Assembly: GCA_000499405.2 (NCBI GenBank)
Contig: HG738139.1
Coordinates: 10,316,616 to 10,380,615 of the forward strand
DNA length: 64,000 nucleotides
Source: Onchocerca volvulus
Taxonomy: Eukaryota; Nematoda; Chromadorea; Rhabditida; Onchocercidae
Direction of reading: 5' to 3'
Part shown: in pieces, positions 1 to 13,948 of the stretch
Position numbering within the stretch: the first letter of the stretch is position 1
Layout of the letters: each line of letters starts with the position of its first letter
Notes under the pieces: generated by a model
What the model was told of the DNA's origin: nothing
The model's input: only the letters and a program-made list of their open reading frames with translations
The model's database searches: none
Translations under genes and position numbers: made by a program

Positions 1-3000
1 TAACTTTGCCTGAAAAACACTATATTTTTGAACATAATTTTTTGAAAAAGATTTTCATAGAAAAAAAGAAATGGAATTTCCAAATTCGATTAAGAATTAA
101 AAAATGTTAAGTGATAAATTTTCAGAAACATAAAAGATTTCATTTGATAGTCACATAAGTCACAGATGGCAAATCTCCTGATTGCAATACAATCATATTG
201 GCAATAGCTTAATAAATTGCTTGAATAGGACTAGCAATGCTAATCGCTAAACCATATAGCACTTGTTCAATTTCCAAACAATTAAATGATTACTTCAAAA
301 AATCTTTGTGCTTCTGCATCTAAAGTTACTTTCCATACAGCAACTCCAAATGGTAAATCGTTAGTTAATGAAATGCTCCGTGAAATGGGAGGCTTCAGAA
401 GACTATGAAATGCTGTTTCTTCCACTATCGGTCTTAATGAACTGAAACCAGAACAAATAACAGTAACTAGTGCATTAATAAATTAAAACAAAGTTTAAGA
501 AAGCTTCAAAATGAATTAGGAAATTTTCACGACATCGATGAATTTACCCGTAGTAAACCTGTGCTGTATATGGTATGGTAATGTTGTAGATACCACCACG
601 ACTTTCAGCAACAATTCTTCCCTTATAACGAACCAATTTTGCTTCCTCCTTCTTGACACGCAATAATTTTGTGTCGAATATGATTTTTGCTATTGCTTTT
701 GGTGCACCTACGAAGAGTGAAATTTTAAACCCTTCTTAATCTCGAATAGATACATATTTATTAAATTTATTGAGTAAGAAGCGTATAAAAACGATTCATA
801 TTAAAAGTGTATTTTGATGACTGATGCTGACAGTTTTTACAAAAACATTCTAACATGCTTAGCATGTTACATCACTATTATGTAATACTCAAAGTTTGAG
901 GAATCTCGATAACCTAGATGGAACTGAAAAAAACATACCAGGTTGCTGCCTGGCTCCACATTTCACAGAAATTGGTGGCTTCGAAGCGAATTCCATATAA
1001 ATACCACTGGGCTTTTCATTGCCTTCCAAATAAAGACTCTTAAAGAGAAAATCTGAGTCCGAAACAAAATGCCATCTTTAGGAATATTTATGCGACAAAC
1101 CCTGGCTGCTTTCTGACTGAGAAGCCAATTTGAATAACTAAAAAGGGTAGTTCCTCACTTCCTTTCTTTTAAGCATTAGCTTACAAATTATGAATGAGCA
1201 TAAAAAGAGATGAAATATGGTAAAAACGGCAATGAAAAAGCCTTGCAGAGTTAGAGATAGTTATTTGAGATAAAATTTTGCTCGGTCATTCTCAAAGATG
1301 CTTCAATCGGTACACGCAGGGAAGCAATTATAGAAATTCCATACTGAAATTAACCAAATTGTCTAGGCTATTCCTAACTACTGGTAATCAGAATCACTCG
1401 AAAGCAGTAAATGATACATTCCGTATTACCTCAATTTCGATGCCTTTTTCTAGTGTAGAAACAATTTCCAGCATTAATTCAGAAGATTTATCACCAGATC
1501 GAATTAAACCAAAATCCAACAAATCTACCGTAGCATATAATCCACGTTTTTTCGTAATTTCTACCTAAAAAAGGCTTCACTGTCTTTTCAGTTCAGTCTT
1601 TTTAAAATATGCGCAATCTTCTTCTACATCATATTATCACGCTCAAAAATTAGAATACAATAATACTTTTGTATAAAATATCCGAGTTTTTCTGAGATTA
1701 AAATTTCTTCGAAATGATTTACCTCTACAGGAACAATAAGTGCGTCTTCGACATGTTCCACGTCGAAATTCGTTTGCAGTAAATCCTTTGAAGACCGCTT
1801 GTCATTTACTTTACGCCTCTTTCGATTAGTTTTGATTTTTATATATGCACTGGAATTGCGTTCCCGGGCTCCAAATAATTTCGCATTCATCACGGTTTTT
1901 GTTTCATATGGAGCAATATTCTAGAAAAATACTCTATCCAAATAAATTCACAACCAAGGACTTTAGAATATCAACCATATCTGAGAAAAAGATCATATAA
2001 AGAATACTCATCTATATCAAATATTTTTGTATAACAGATTGATTTCAAGAAATCCAGAATTCTAATTCATTCCAATAGTTGAAGAAAGAGATAGATCAAA
2101 TTACAAAAGCGAAAAAATGTTTTAGTATTGCAATGTCATGGGTAATTTTCCGCAATTCCCGCAAATAAAATTTAGAAAATCAATAATCTAGAAGTGCACA
2201 AACTTCTTACTTGAACGAAAAACTCATCAGATCTCTAATTTTCCTTTTAAAAATTGATTAAATGTCAAAAAAAATTAGGTTCTCGAATCAAATTTGAATT
2301 AAAATTTAATATGATAGTGCAAAAAATATGATATGGTTCATTTTAATCATAACAAACGCCTCATAATAAAACAGTGTGTATAACGAATTGAATTTACGAT
2401 TCTCAATTTTAACTAAATTTAACTTGTCAACAAAACTAAATTGTTTTCATCCACTACATCATGAGTTTTACTTTAAACTTATTAAATTGTTACTCTATAT
2501 GCTGAATTACATAACGTAAATTATGAAGAAAAGCCATACCCACAATGAAACTGGATGTGGAGTTTCAGGAACAACGTCTGGTAATTCCAAATGCAAATCA
2601 CCATCACTGGAGTATATTTCTGTAACGCGTAACGTTGTTGGATGCGGATTGTGTATTTGAATTGGTGATACCAGTGTTCCATTAACCGGTATTTTCGCAC
2701 CAACTAACGGACGTATTCGATAAGCACTTCCCTTGCCTTTACCTTTAACCTATACTGGAAGAATATTTTAGAATTTTTCACTTAATAATTAGATGATGCC
2801 TCATCAGTTCATGAACAAACGGAAAAAAAAAAGCTCAGATTTATCTCCAGATAGGAGTTGGATAAATAATATAGTTCTGGAGTCAAACTAAAACAAGGCT
2901 GCTATATACAAGCCAAAGTACATCAGAAGCAAGGCTTTTTCAAAAGATTACATTTATGATATACTTGTAAGCAAATAATTGTGCTATTTTAGAGTAATTA

Positions 3001-4452
3001 TACGAAGAAAAATATATACTGAATAAGTGAATGATCCCAATGATGAATGTACAATAAGAGTATTTTCGATCAAGCCTTCTTGTCGGGGAAGAAAAACTAC
3101 ATTGAAAGTAGTTGACTCACCAGGATTCACAGTCTGGAAGAAATAGATAAATTCCAAAAGTCTTTTGGTAAAATCGAAAATCAAGAATTTTTTCAAAATT
3201 AATACTTGATAATAACAAGTAGTTAGATAAAAAATTCTAAAAGACGACAATTTAAATAATGATGTTTCTACACTTTTAACTATTTTTTCTGTATCCAATC
3301 TAAATAATCTTAATCTACTTTGAGGTAAAAATTATTTCTACCTAATAATTTAGTGTTTTCTTTTCTTTCAAGTAAAGAATAACAATCGTAGAGTCTACCT
3401 TATGTTCAGGAAATGAGCAATGGAAATGAACGGTGGAGCCAGAAATCGCATCAAAACGAACTGTTGAAGCTGTTGGATTATATACTCGAACTTCTTGCTG
3501 TTTTGCCATATCCATTGATCTAAAATTTTGGAAATCTGAAATTTTTGAACAACTTTCTTAGTTCAAAGCAATTTAAAAAAATTTGAAATTATTTTCGAAA
3601 CTTCAAAATGACTGTCTCATCCACTTTAATTGAGCTTAACAACAACTAAATGAAAAACCTAATTTGCGATTTTCTTTTTTCACTTCCTTCACCAACTGAA
3701 AGGAATAAACTGAAGTTGAGCAACCAAAAAAAAAAAAAAGGACAGAGAAGTGGTAATATTTCATCCAATCATTTTTTATCATTTCATCAGTAAGTTCGAC
3801 TTAAAGCAAAACTTACTGTTCATCAAACTGCAATTCACTAGGAATGAACTGCAACTGATTGTTAAGCATTGGTGCATTCTGATCGTTACTACAAAATTTC
3901 ATCAATAAATAATCGTAAAGATATGGAAAGTGATTAAATTAAGTTTTAAAATTGAAAAAATCATATGATTAACAGAAGGTTATGTTTAAAAAATTTTGAA
4001 AATTTTGACTTATGATCTAAATCAAAATGAAAAGCGCGAATTTAGAAAACGATATTTCATGAATTCAATTTTTAGGCTAAAAATTATCTGCTTTGCTTTG
4101 TTTTCAATACTATCCATTTCATCATATTTTACAATTGTGTGCATTGAGAATTTAAACTTCAATTCAATTTATTCTAAAAGAAAAAAAATAGGAATAAAAT
4201 ATGCAATGAAAAGAGAAGAAAATACTTTTTCAAAGATGCACCACTGATCAATGAATCTTGATATTCAATATCCGAGAAATAATGTAGTTCGTTTCCTGTT
4301 TGCACAAATGCGGTAGCCATAAAAGGTAGTTCAATACTAAGATCGAAGGTTGCTTCAGCTGTAGCCCAACAATGGCGTATGGTGTAATCAAGCTGTAGCA
4401 CCAATGTCAACAATAAACTTTTTCCGATAATCATGCTACCGCAGCCAATCAT
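1..4452 (-). CDS. tmem131: TMEM131 homologue, N-terminal part (gene runs off left edge)
   Basis: Exons read on the minus strand: 4452-4226, 3888-3817, 3519-3399, 3133-3020, 2749-2540, 1920-1723, 1564-1430, 1038-939, 707-548, 441-294, and the first 9 bases of another at 9-1. Phases agree at every junction, giving about 498 residues; the family is usually over 1,500, so roughly the first quarter is here. The N-terminus (MIGCGSMIIGKSLLLTLVLQ) is a signal peptide. The segment with PGESTTFNVVFLPRQEG and the following RIRPLVGAKIPVNGT and SSDGDLHLELP match the PapD-like domain of TMEM131/TMEM131L, and IIFDTKLL...GRIVAES...IPYTAQVYYG matches the next conserved block. Known role of the family: an ER/secretory-pathway membrane protein that binds procollagen and promotes collagen secretion (C. 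elegans TMEM-131 acts in cuticle collagen export). A TTTCCAG site lies 14 bases before the ATG, a possible spliced-leader acceptor. Identification is firm; individual exon ends are inferred. Confidence 0.9.
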
Positions 4453-5537
4453 TATACATTCTAATCTGGAAATAAGAAATAAGAAATGAGAAAATAAATA
4501 ATTATGTTACTTACTCCATATATGTTACAATTTTTTTTTTCAAATTTCAAAAAATATAACTCTAAAATACTGCTTAAAAAATAATCACAACAGAACAGTT
4601 AATCATAATGAGAATTGAAATACTATAACTGAAAAATCTGATGGAAAAAAACAAAACTGACAATTTTCAAATAGAGATAAAACAAACAGTAATACGATTC
4701 GATATTCACTCTTATTATATCTGAATTATGATTACTGCTATACAACTAAATTTTTGTTGTTACCATTTCGAATATTTTAATTACAGTAATTGCAATCGTC
4801 ATAGTACTTTATTAGTGAAAATAAATTAAAACGATTGCAATATGTACTAATCATTTTAAAATTATCATCCAATATTATAAAACTGATTAATTTACGATAT
4901 CAATGAAGTATGACGATAAAAAATACATATATTAGCTCTTGCTTATACGTTACTTGAAGAAGTGATCAAATTTTTAATAATAAAAAGCAACTAAACTTAT
5001 ATGACATATATAGTTAACAGTTCACAATATTTCAAGTTATAAATGCTATTTATTTTTTTTAAATTCAACGATAATCCTTGATATGACAAGATATCCCTGA
5101 TATAACTCATATGACAGTTATTCTATGATTAGTGATAATATCATAATGACAATATTTAAACTAGCATTAAAATATTACTTATTGATGATGACTGATAGCA
5201 AAGAATTACTAATAATAATAACGGTTATGATTAATGATAATGAATGATATTCTAAATATGCTAACACTAAAAAAAAAGAAAAATGGATATATTCTTGCCT
5301 TTAAGTTTATTCCATCATCGATATTCAAGAAAGATAATAAATGTCAGCTATGAATATAAATTATATAAAAATTTGCATAAACAGAAATTACTAATAAATG
5401 ACAACTATAAATATGAGAAAATAAATTGGATAAGTGAAATGATTAAAAAAAATCAAATATATTGTTCCTGATACAAAAGGTTAACATTCGTTTCTATCTC
5501 AATTATATCTTCCGTTTCAAACTGATAAAAGTTTATG

Positions 5538-5602
5538 ATTAATGATGCATCTATAATATAATTATCATAGATGATAATAATTATCATAGATGCATCATTA
5601 AT
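5538..5602. repeat. Palindrome with 17-nt perfect arms
   Basis: ATTAATGATGCATCTAT at 5538-5554 is the exact reverse complement of 5586-5602. The 31-base interior is itself AT-rich and partly self-complementary (ATAATTATCAT and ATGATAATAATTAT). It can form a hairpin or cruciform. No coding role is visible. Confidence 0.8.
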
Positions 5603-5808
5603 TATAAATTCAAGGCAATGGCAAAAATAAAAAAAGTAATAAAGAAAGAAAGATTTTGAAGAAAAATATTCATGTACTAATTGTGATATGCTTCATTCCG
5701 ATTTTAACATACTATACAAACGAAAATCGCATCTAATTGGGATTATATTAAGAACAGACAATTAAATAAATAGACAGTATTTTTTCCTTTTATAACAAAT
5801 AAACTTTA

Positions 5809-5833
5809 TATATATATATATATATATATATAA
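5809..5833. repeat. (AT)n microsatellite
   Basis: About twelve uninterrupted TA dinucleotides, followed by further degenerate TA steps. Confidence 0.9.
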
Positions 5834-6526
5834 TACATATATTAAATGTCTTAAACAGATCCAAAAAATATTAATTCGCTAACTGAATGAATTGAAAAAT
5901 CGAAGATATATCAAAAACAAAAACTGAATTTACAAAAAATAAATTGCCAATTTAAGAAAGAATTTTTTTGTGGAAATGTGAGGGTTATATACATATATAT
6001 GTATGCCTGTGTTATATATGCATGTGTATGTGTGTTTGTATTTATATATGTGAATAGACACTGCTGAAAGCAATAAAATCTATGCTGAAATTCTAAAAAA
6101 TAAGGAAAATGATTTTCATAGGGAAGAAAGTTACGATAGGAAACCTGCTTTAATATTAAACCGTTACGATATGATTCCTTGGATGGAATATTATGAAAAA
6201 TTCTATGCAACAATTATAATATGGCTTCGACTGAAATATTATACTATGATATGGTTTTTAACTGAATGTTATAAAATATTTTCTAATTAGAAGTATCGAA
6301 ATTGTTAGAAGCAAATAACTTTACAAATTAACAAATAAGCTGAAATAATTTGAAAAGTTAGGATTACAGTACTCTCGTTGAGTGATTTCTACCAATCAAA
6401 TTTCAATAACAACGCACACAAGCCTCATAAAATACTGAGAATAACATAAGCAAATATATGAATAGTCAAGTCCTCATTATTACTTATATGATATCCACAA
6501 CACCTCAACAATCCTTGTCAATGTCA

Positions 6527-6543
6527 TCACGTAACTTACGTGA
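6527..6543. repeat. 17-bp palindrome containing ACGTGA half-sites
   Basis: TCACGTAACTTACGTGA reads the same on both strands except for the central base, and is followed by a further TGACGTAA. The CACGTAA/TTACGTGA and TGACGTAA cores resemble bZIP (CREB/ATF or C/EBP-like) binding sites. That is inference from the motif only. Confidence 0.5.
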
Positions 6544-7452
6544 CGTAATTTCTGTCGCAACAAGATTACGCAGCCCTTGATATGAAATAACTTTTCTCAA
6601 GCAAATTTTAAAGACGAATTATGATTTGTATCGTACAGCAATAATTTCAAATAGTGATGAGCAATACCATCGCACTTATTCATTAATTTTCAATTTATGT
6701 TTTTAATAAAGACTTACTCTTCCAATTTTGATTTCAGATTAAAAGAAACGGTACTGTTTTCAATATTCTACACATTTGAAATATTTATCTCATTTCCAAT
6801 CTTTTTTTTTTTTTTTTTCAAAATCATATGAAAAATTTCCAGGAATAAAATCTCCAAAAATTAATAAATGTATGATACACAAATGATTTCTCTATAATAT
6901 TATAGGAAAGAGAAAAGAAGAGAAATAAATAAAGTTTTATTTGTGATGTTAACTAATTGCTATGTCATTTAAACATCATTTGCTCATTATATTTTAATAT
7001 ACTTCTGCGTCATTGTCAAAAAATGATTTCATTTGACTTCAAAAAAAAAAAGACAAAGAAAAAAATGTATTTCTGCGTCATTACCAAAAAGAATGAAAAA
7101 AAAAAAAAAAAAAGATTTCACTTAATTTGAAAAATAAGGGATATACAGCGTAACGGAACAATTGCTATCAATTAAACATTCTAAATCAACAACTAATAAG
7201 TATTATCATAGTCAAAAATTGATTTTTTTAGGCCGAAAAAAAGACCGAATAACATGAAAAACACGTACTAAGTTTTTCACGTAACGGAACAATTATTATC
7301 AGCTAAATATATATCTATTAGTCAACAAGTAATAATAAAATTAAATATCCATCAAGCATATCATATTTTAATGTACTTGTGTGCGCATGTTTGCGTTGTC
7401 AAAAAAGTTGCAATTAAAATTTGATTAGAATGATACTCAAAAAGAGAAATAG

Positions 7453-7693
<241 letters not shown>

Positions 7694-8040
7694 ATGAAAA
7701 AAGCTTTAAAATTGTTATCAACCAGTCATTTCAATTCTTCCACAATTTATACATGAATCATATGGTATGCACAGTCGTTTTAACAACTGATGATAAAATA
7801 ATATCAGGCTTGATAAACAGATAGTGCAACTACGTGACAAACATCCAATTTCAATTCTATTTTTATATAAAATTCCTTTTAAATCAAAACGAATAACAAA
7901 CTAATACGAACAAAATGGTTGAAAAAAAAATATTTTTCGACTGTTGTATTAAAAATTGAAAAAAATCAAATTTCTATTGTTTTTATTAAATCAAACTATT
8001 CAATTTCATAATATAAAAAAAAAAAAAAAAAACGAGAAAA

Positions 8041-8196
8041 AAATTATTATTATTATTATTATTATTTCTTCTAAATTAATGAAGTGACTGGAAAAATTTC
8101 TTCAATTGTCACGAAAAAAAAAAATTTTTAAAATTGAAGGAAGCAAGTTTCTAAAGAAATTAAATGCGCCGTATTATTATTATTATTATTATTAGT
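8041..8196. repeat. Two (TTA)n microsatellites
   Basis: Runs of ATT/TTA trinucleotides at about 8043-8066 and 8173-8195, separated by unique AT-rich sequence. Confidence 0.85.
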
Positions 8197-8229
8197 GATG
8201 AAATTGTATTGAATTCTATTCAATACATT

Positions 8230-8232
<3 letters not shown>

Positions 8233-8275
<43 letters not shown>
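8233..8275. repeat. (CT)n microsatellite
   Basis: About 21 uninterrupted CT dinucleotides. Confidence 0.95.
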
Positions 8276-8277
<2 letters not shown>

Positions 8278-10066
8278 AAATTGATGGAAATTCTAAACAA
8301 ATATTTGAGAAATTTTCTCAAATATTTTATAGGTTTGTGATTGTCTACTACTTCTCCTTACTCCTAAATTATTAAATATCAATTTCGACCATATCTCTTC
8401 TTTCAGTTTTTTTTCTTTATAATCATTATCATTCCTATTATGTTTCTCAATCTTAAGTTCTTAAGTTCGTTATTTTTTTTTTTAAATGTTAAAGAAAAGA
8501 AAAAAATCGCATTGAAAAACAAAATACTATCTCAAAAATAAATATTCTTCAATCAGTCCATAGTGATTTTTATTTAAAAATGATCAGAAAAAATATTCAA
8601 TGATAACATGATGGCGTTTTTAGACTTCAAGCAAGTCAATATTAATTGCAAACTGTCAAAAAATGTAACTAATAACGTGAGAAATTGAATGGAATGCGTA
8701 AACGCTACGTAATAATGACGGGTGGAAAAAATATTTTACACTTTTTAAGTTAAAATATATTTACTCATAAAATACGCGGTTTTTTTTTTCCAAGTATTAA
8801 TTCATTACTTGTGTAAATTGCACAATATTTCAATTCAATTATCATTTAACTCGAATTTAAATAGTAAAATTATTCTCGATTTTAAGTAAAACACAATTAA
8901 TTTCAAATAAAATTAACTTTTGGCATGAAAATTGAACAGTACTATAGTTCAACTGAAAATGATTAGAAATGAAACAGAGAGTAGTAGAGGAAGATGACAC
9001 AGATGAAATATATAAAGATGGTTGAATCGATCGGAAAAATTAAGGTCAAGGTAAAAATTATTCTGTTCAATTCATCTCAAATTTTCAAATTCTAAAAAAA
9101 TAAAGTAAAATAAAGAAAAAAGTAAATTATTTAAATATTCTTAAATGATAACAAATTATTATTTGTTGCTATTTAGTTTATCATAATAATTTGGTAACTT
9201 AGTATTACTAATTTGGAAGAATAAAAAAATGTACATCAGTACGTGTTATAATAAAACATGTGGTCATGTAATAATCATTGATCATTGATCATTGGTCATT
9301 TAATGTATCAAATGATGAACAATACACATGCAGATATTGTCGAAAAAAACCGAAATATTTCATAGAGTATAAACATGACATAATAAACGAAGAATCTTCA
9401 TATCACAGCAAATTTTTGACCTTCCAATATGCTAACTGACCTTTTGACCTTTAAGCTATAATTACAAATTTTAAATTGCGTTGCGCTTTGATGATGCTAT
9501 ACGTATGGATGTATTTTCACATAAATACATATACATTTAGATAAACACACGTATACACGCATATTTCACGTAAACACGTATACACATATATACGCACGTA
9601 TACTTTCAATTGTTTCGTTAGTTGTCAGCACTTGATGATAACGAAAAAAAATTATTTTGGACTTTGAATTCTCAAAATGGACAAGAGAAATCATGGAATA
9701 TTTAAAATGCAATCATTTTCCTAAAATGTTTCTTACATTAACTTTTTATCAACAAATTTAGAACTGGAAAACATTCAGAATTGAAAGACATCATTTCCTC
9801 CTCCTCCTTCCATAAATTTCAAAATCTTGTGAAAAAAGAGGGAGAAATACAATGGGATGACAAGTGCTTTTAAATATAGAAAGGAAATTGAAGGATTTTT
9901 TTGTCCGTTTCACAATTTTTTATTTCTGTTAATTTGAAATTTTGTTCATAAAAATAAATTTTTTTTTTTCATTTTTTCTTCTTACAAATAGAAATTTCAT
10001 TAATTTGATTAACACAATGATTTATGTACACATTGTAGATGAATCAATTAAGGATTTTAATTAAAA

Positions 10067-10107
10067 TTTCCATTTTGCGAAATAATTATTATTTCGCAAA
10101 ATGGAAA
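10067..10107. repeat. 41-bp near-perfect palindrome
   Basis: A 20-nt left arm (TTTCCATTTTGCGAAATAAT, 10067-10086) is the exact reverse complement of 10088-10107, with one base between. It lies in otherwise featureless spacer. Palindromes this tight are unusual because they are prone to deletion. Confidence 0.85.
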
Positions 10108-11769
10108 ATATGCTTATATTTAGCTGATACTATGAGTGAATAAATGTATTCATATTTATTCGAAATATTATTACAGTTAAGTAAACAAAAACTTTGAATT
10201 GAAACTTGATGTAAATTTGATTTTTTTTTTAAAGCATATACTTATTAATTGTATTATATTGTGTTATTTCCGCAAATAATACTGTAATTTTTACATTAAT
10301 TGTATTAATTTGCATGTTTTGTAAATTAAAAAAAAAAATTTGTTTTGCGGAAAAATATTTAGTTCAAGGAAATATTCTTCACTTTCTTAATATTTCATCA
10401 TTGTACCTCGAAAATTAAAAGATTTATTTGTTAAAATTAAAACTAATAACATCAATAATAAATAATAATCATAATCACTCAAAAAATAGAACGGAATTAT
10501 TTGATTGTATCAATTATCATTGTTTACAAAAATTATGTTAATGATTATATCAGTATTCTTTTTTTTCTTATCGCTTTTACTTGAGGAATCTCGCATTGAT
10601 TTATCAAAGATTTTTGAAAGAATTATTAAGGAAAACTTCAATGAAATAATTCAATTAATGGTTTTTTTTTTTTTTTTAAATTAAAATTGAAACAAATTTC
10701 TTTTTCTTGCATTTCTTCTTTTTGTAGAAATTTTGCAAAACATGAAAAAACTTTTCACATTCCATGAATAAAAAATTTGAGTGAAAAAAAAAGAAAAGAA
10801 CTAAAAATAAATTAGCTAAATTATGATGATAAAATATGAAATAAATATTAAAACTTAAACAAATATCGAGACAAGCATGAAAGCTAAAGATACAAATGAG
10901 TAAACATTACTGTGCACACATTATTATCTAATCTAAACTTTTGATGGGTAAAAAAAGGAGGAAAAAATTGGCTGAATTGAATTAAATGAATTAAAATACA
11001 GTTTGAAAAGATGAAGGAAATTCCAATCAAACAGCATCAAATAGCCGGAAGGAAAAATGAAGAACAGAAAAAAGTGACAACTGATGAACCACAATGACAG
11101 CAGAAAAGATTCGAAGACGAACTTCGAAAATCGATGATTCTATGATGATAATTTTACCAATTCTAGACGTCGATTTTTGTTTATTTCTACCAAATCTATT
11201 GCTCTGTCTTTCTTGCTGTACAACCAAAATTACGTGAAATTGTCATCTTTCTTTTCCTATCCCGTTCTTCGCAAACTAATATCAAACATAAACCTGATTG
11301 AAAATTATCATGACTATCGTTGAAAAAACTGGCGCATCAACAAGGAACCATCATTGAAAAATTGCCATCAGAATTTTTCTAAAGACACAATTCCATGATT
11401 TCGCCACATAAATTTCATTTCTCGCAAACTGTGATGTTCAGTCAAAATATTTGTGGTCAGTCTTAAAAAGTAGTTCTTTTCTTTTTCTTTTTTTTTCCTT
11501 TTTTTTTTTAGTACATGATTATGTTTGAAGGGTAGATTGCATAAAATGATCGAATGATTTTAATGCATTCCTAGGATAACATTCGCAAGTTTAGCTTCAA
11601 GTATATTTCAACAATAGAAAATAATATTGAGACAAGAAAAACAAGAAATAAAAAATGAAAGTCAAACAGTGCATTCAAAGATTATTTCAACCAGTTTATA
11701 TCATCTAAACATCTAATTTTTTCTTTTTTAAATAACACATCTGGAATTTTGCACTTTTTGGTAAAAACC

Positions 11770-11804
<35 letters not shown>

Positions 11805-11872
11805 ACTACCCGTGCTGAGAAATTAGAATTAAAAATTCTAAATTTTCTTTGAGTACAATTTATATATGTTCG

Positions 11873-12417
11873 TGTCGGAAAAATCCGAGAATTAATATAA
11901 ACAAAAGGTGGAAAAGTTCAAGAAGCGTTTAGTTTCAAATGGACCAACAAATCGGTAAACATGTTTTCCTCCAAAACACTAAACAAAGGGACAAACATGT
12001 TTCTCGCTAAAACGGTAATCAGATTCATCACCGAACGGAGAAACAAAGGATAAATATGTTTCCTACCGAAATGACGAACATGATTACCGCCAAACGCTCG
12101 GATTAATAGGGACACAGGAAGAGGTCGATCAATCAAGAGACGACACATTGCATATCAAGGAAGAGGAAGAGTCTCGAAACAAGTTGGTCAACGAGCGCCA
12201 GTGTCCTCTACAGCAGTATTCCACAACGATCAGAGCAACAATCAACTTGAATCAACAATCAAGCGGCGGTCTCAATTCTACCAGCAACGAAGGAAAGAAT
12301 ATTCAGTGATAAGCTCTTTAGATATTTCGAATAATTGTTGTTCGTAATTGTTTACTTTTTAATAAACATCTTTTTCTAATAGGAATTGTCGCATTCGCAA
12401 AATTTATTTTCACGACA
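11873..12417 (+). repeat. 5' LTR of the Pao-like element
   Basis: 545 bp, beginning TGTCGGAAAAATCCGAGAAT and ending ACGACA. It contains short imperfect internal repeats built on ACAAACATGTTT and ACCGAA. Compared with the 3' copy it carries about 220 extra bases (roughly 11950-12180). Confidence 0.8.
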
Positions 12418-12962
12418 AAATTTGGTGCCTGAGTCGAGGTGTAAAATGTTCACCAGCATAATCAAGAAGCTAAACCGGCCAAAGTGAAGATCGAGAAACT
12501 CACCGACGAAGTTGGAGAGCTAAACTTATCGCCACCAGATCTATCGAAAGAAGAGCTACGATGTGAATACGAAGTTAGAAGAATTATCAAGGTGAAAATA
12601 ATGCGCCTTGGACTTTATATAAGCACACTCGTAGAAACAAACCGAATTGGTTAGAATATATCCAGAAAATTACGGATCAGCAGACAAGAAAGGAAGAAGC
12701 GAATAAATATGGAGAAATGATCAACGACAATAAAGATATTTAAAACTTAATAAGAGAGGCCAAAAAAGCTATCATGACTTTAAATATTTGCTATGATGAT
12801 AATGAGTTAATTCTACAACGATTAAGTCAATAAGATAGCAGTTCATCTCCAAAATATTCCAAATATTCAGAAATTGAATTACTTGATATCTTCTCTCAAC
12901 AGAGATGCTTTACTAACCGTGAAAGGTTACGATATCGCTCCGAAGAACTATGATATCATAAG

Positions 12963-13181
12963 AAAAGTTTTAAAAGAGAAATATGGCAATCCTCTTATTA
13001 TCAAAAATTACTTTACAATGAATTACACTCAATCGAAAGAAATGATCGAGAGTGGAAAATAACCATTGAAATAGTGGAAAAAATTTTACGTCAACTCGAT
13101 GCTACAGATGAAAATTTACAACATTCTAGTATAGAAATTGTCATTGAAAGTAAATTACTTGCGTGAATATTAGACAAAGTG
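12963..13181 (+). repeat. Forward arm of gag inverted repeat
   Basis: This gag segment reappears in reverse complement at 13726-13946 with scattered substitutions (roughly 85% identical by eye). Shared landmarks are AATTACACTCAATC, GAAATGATCGAGAGTGGAAA and TAGTATAGAAATT. Confidence 0.8.
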
Positions 13182-13725
13182 TTTTGGATATTAGACAATT
13201 TTTCTTTATTTGATTCCACTGTTTGGGTAGCTTCCCTATATTTGCGAGGACATAGCGCCATATTATGGAGACTTTTGCAATAGAAACATGAAAGTTTGCT
13301 TTTATCGCAATCATCTGTTGCATGACCTGTTCAATTGCTGAATCGTGCATGCATTGAGTTTCTTCAGACGTTCCAATCTATATCTGAGCGTAGGATAAAT
13401 ATTGCATTGATTCTTCCAATGGTCTTTCCTGCAAAACGCGTAGAGTTTTCTAGCTCTGTTAGCCATAGAATTTTTCTTTGATTCTGTAGTCAGCTTAAGA
13501 TTATTTTGTTTAGATTGCTTCAACGTAACTAGGTTGACGTTTTTTACTCAGTACTATGTGGGGCTCGTTTTGTTTTAAATTCTCTTAATGGTTTTTCCAC
13601 ACTAAGAGTTTGGCATCTAGTGATTTCATTTCTTTGCACTAGTTCTGTCAAGAACTGTCTTAGCTTGTCAACCGTCCACATCTCTTGTTTCTTTCAATTA
13701 AAGAAAGTTCTTTCTCTAATTGATA

Positions 13726-13946
13726 CATTTTATCTAATATCCACACAGGTAATTTACTTTCAATAATAATTTCTATACTAAAATGCTATAAATTTCCACC
13801 TGTAGCATCCAGTTGTCGTAAAATTCTTTCCATTATTTTAATGGTTATTTTCCACTCTCGATCATTTCTTTTGATTGAGTGTAATTCATTATAAAGTAAT
13901 TTTTTTTTATAATAAAAAGATTGCTATATTTCTCTTCTAAAACCTT
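13726..13946 (-). repeat. Reverse arm of gag inverted repeat
   Basis: Reverse-complement copy of 12963-13181. Its outer end abuts the 3' LTR. Minus-strand gag sequence continues from here through the zinc-knuckle remnants to about 13182, so the whole block 13182-13946 is inverted relative to the LTRs. Confidence 0.8.
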
Positions 13947-13948
13947 TC

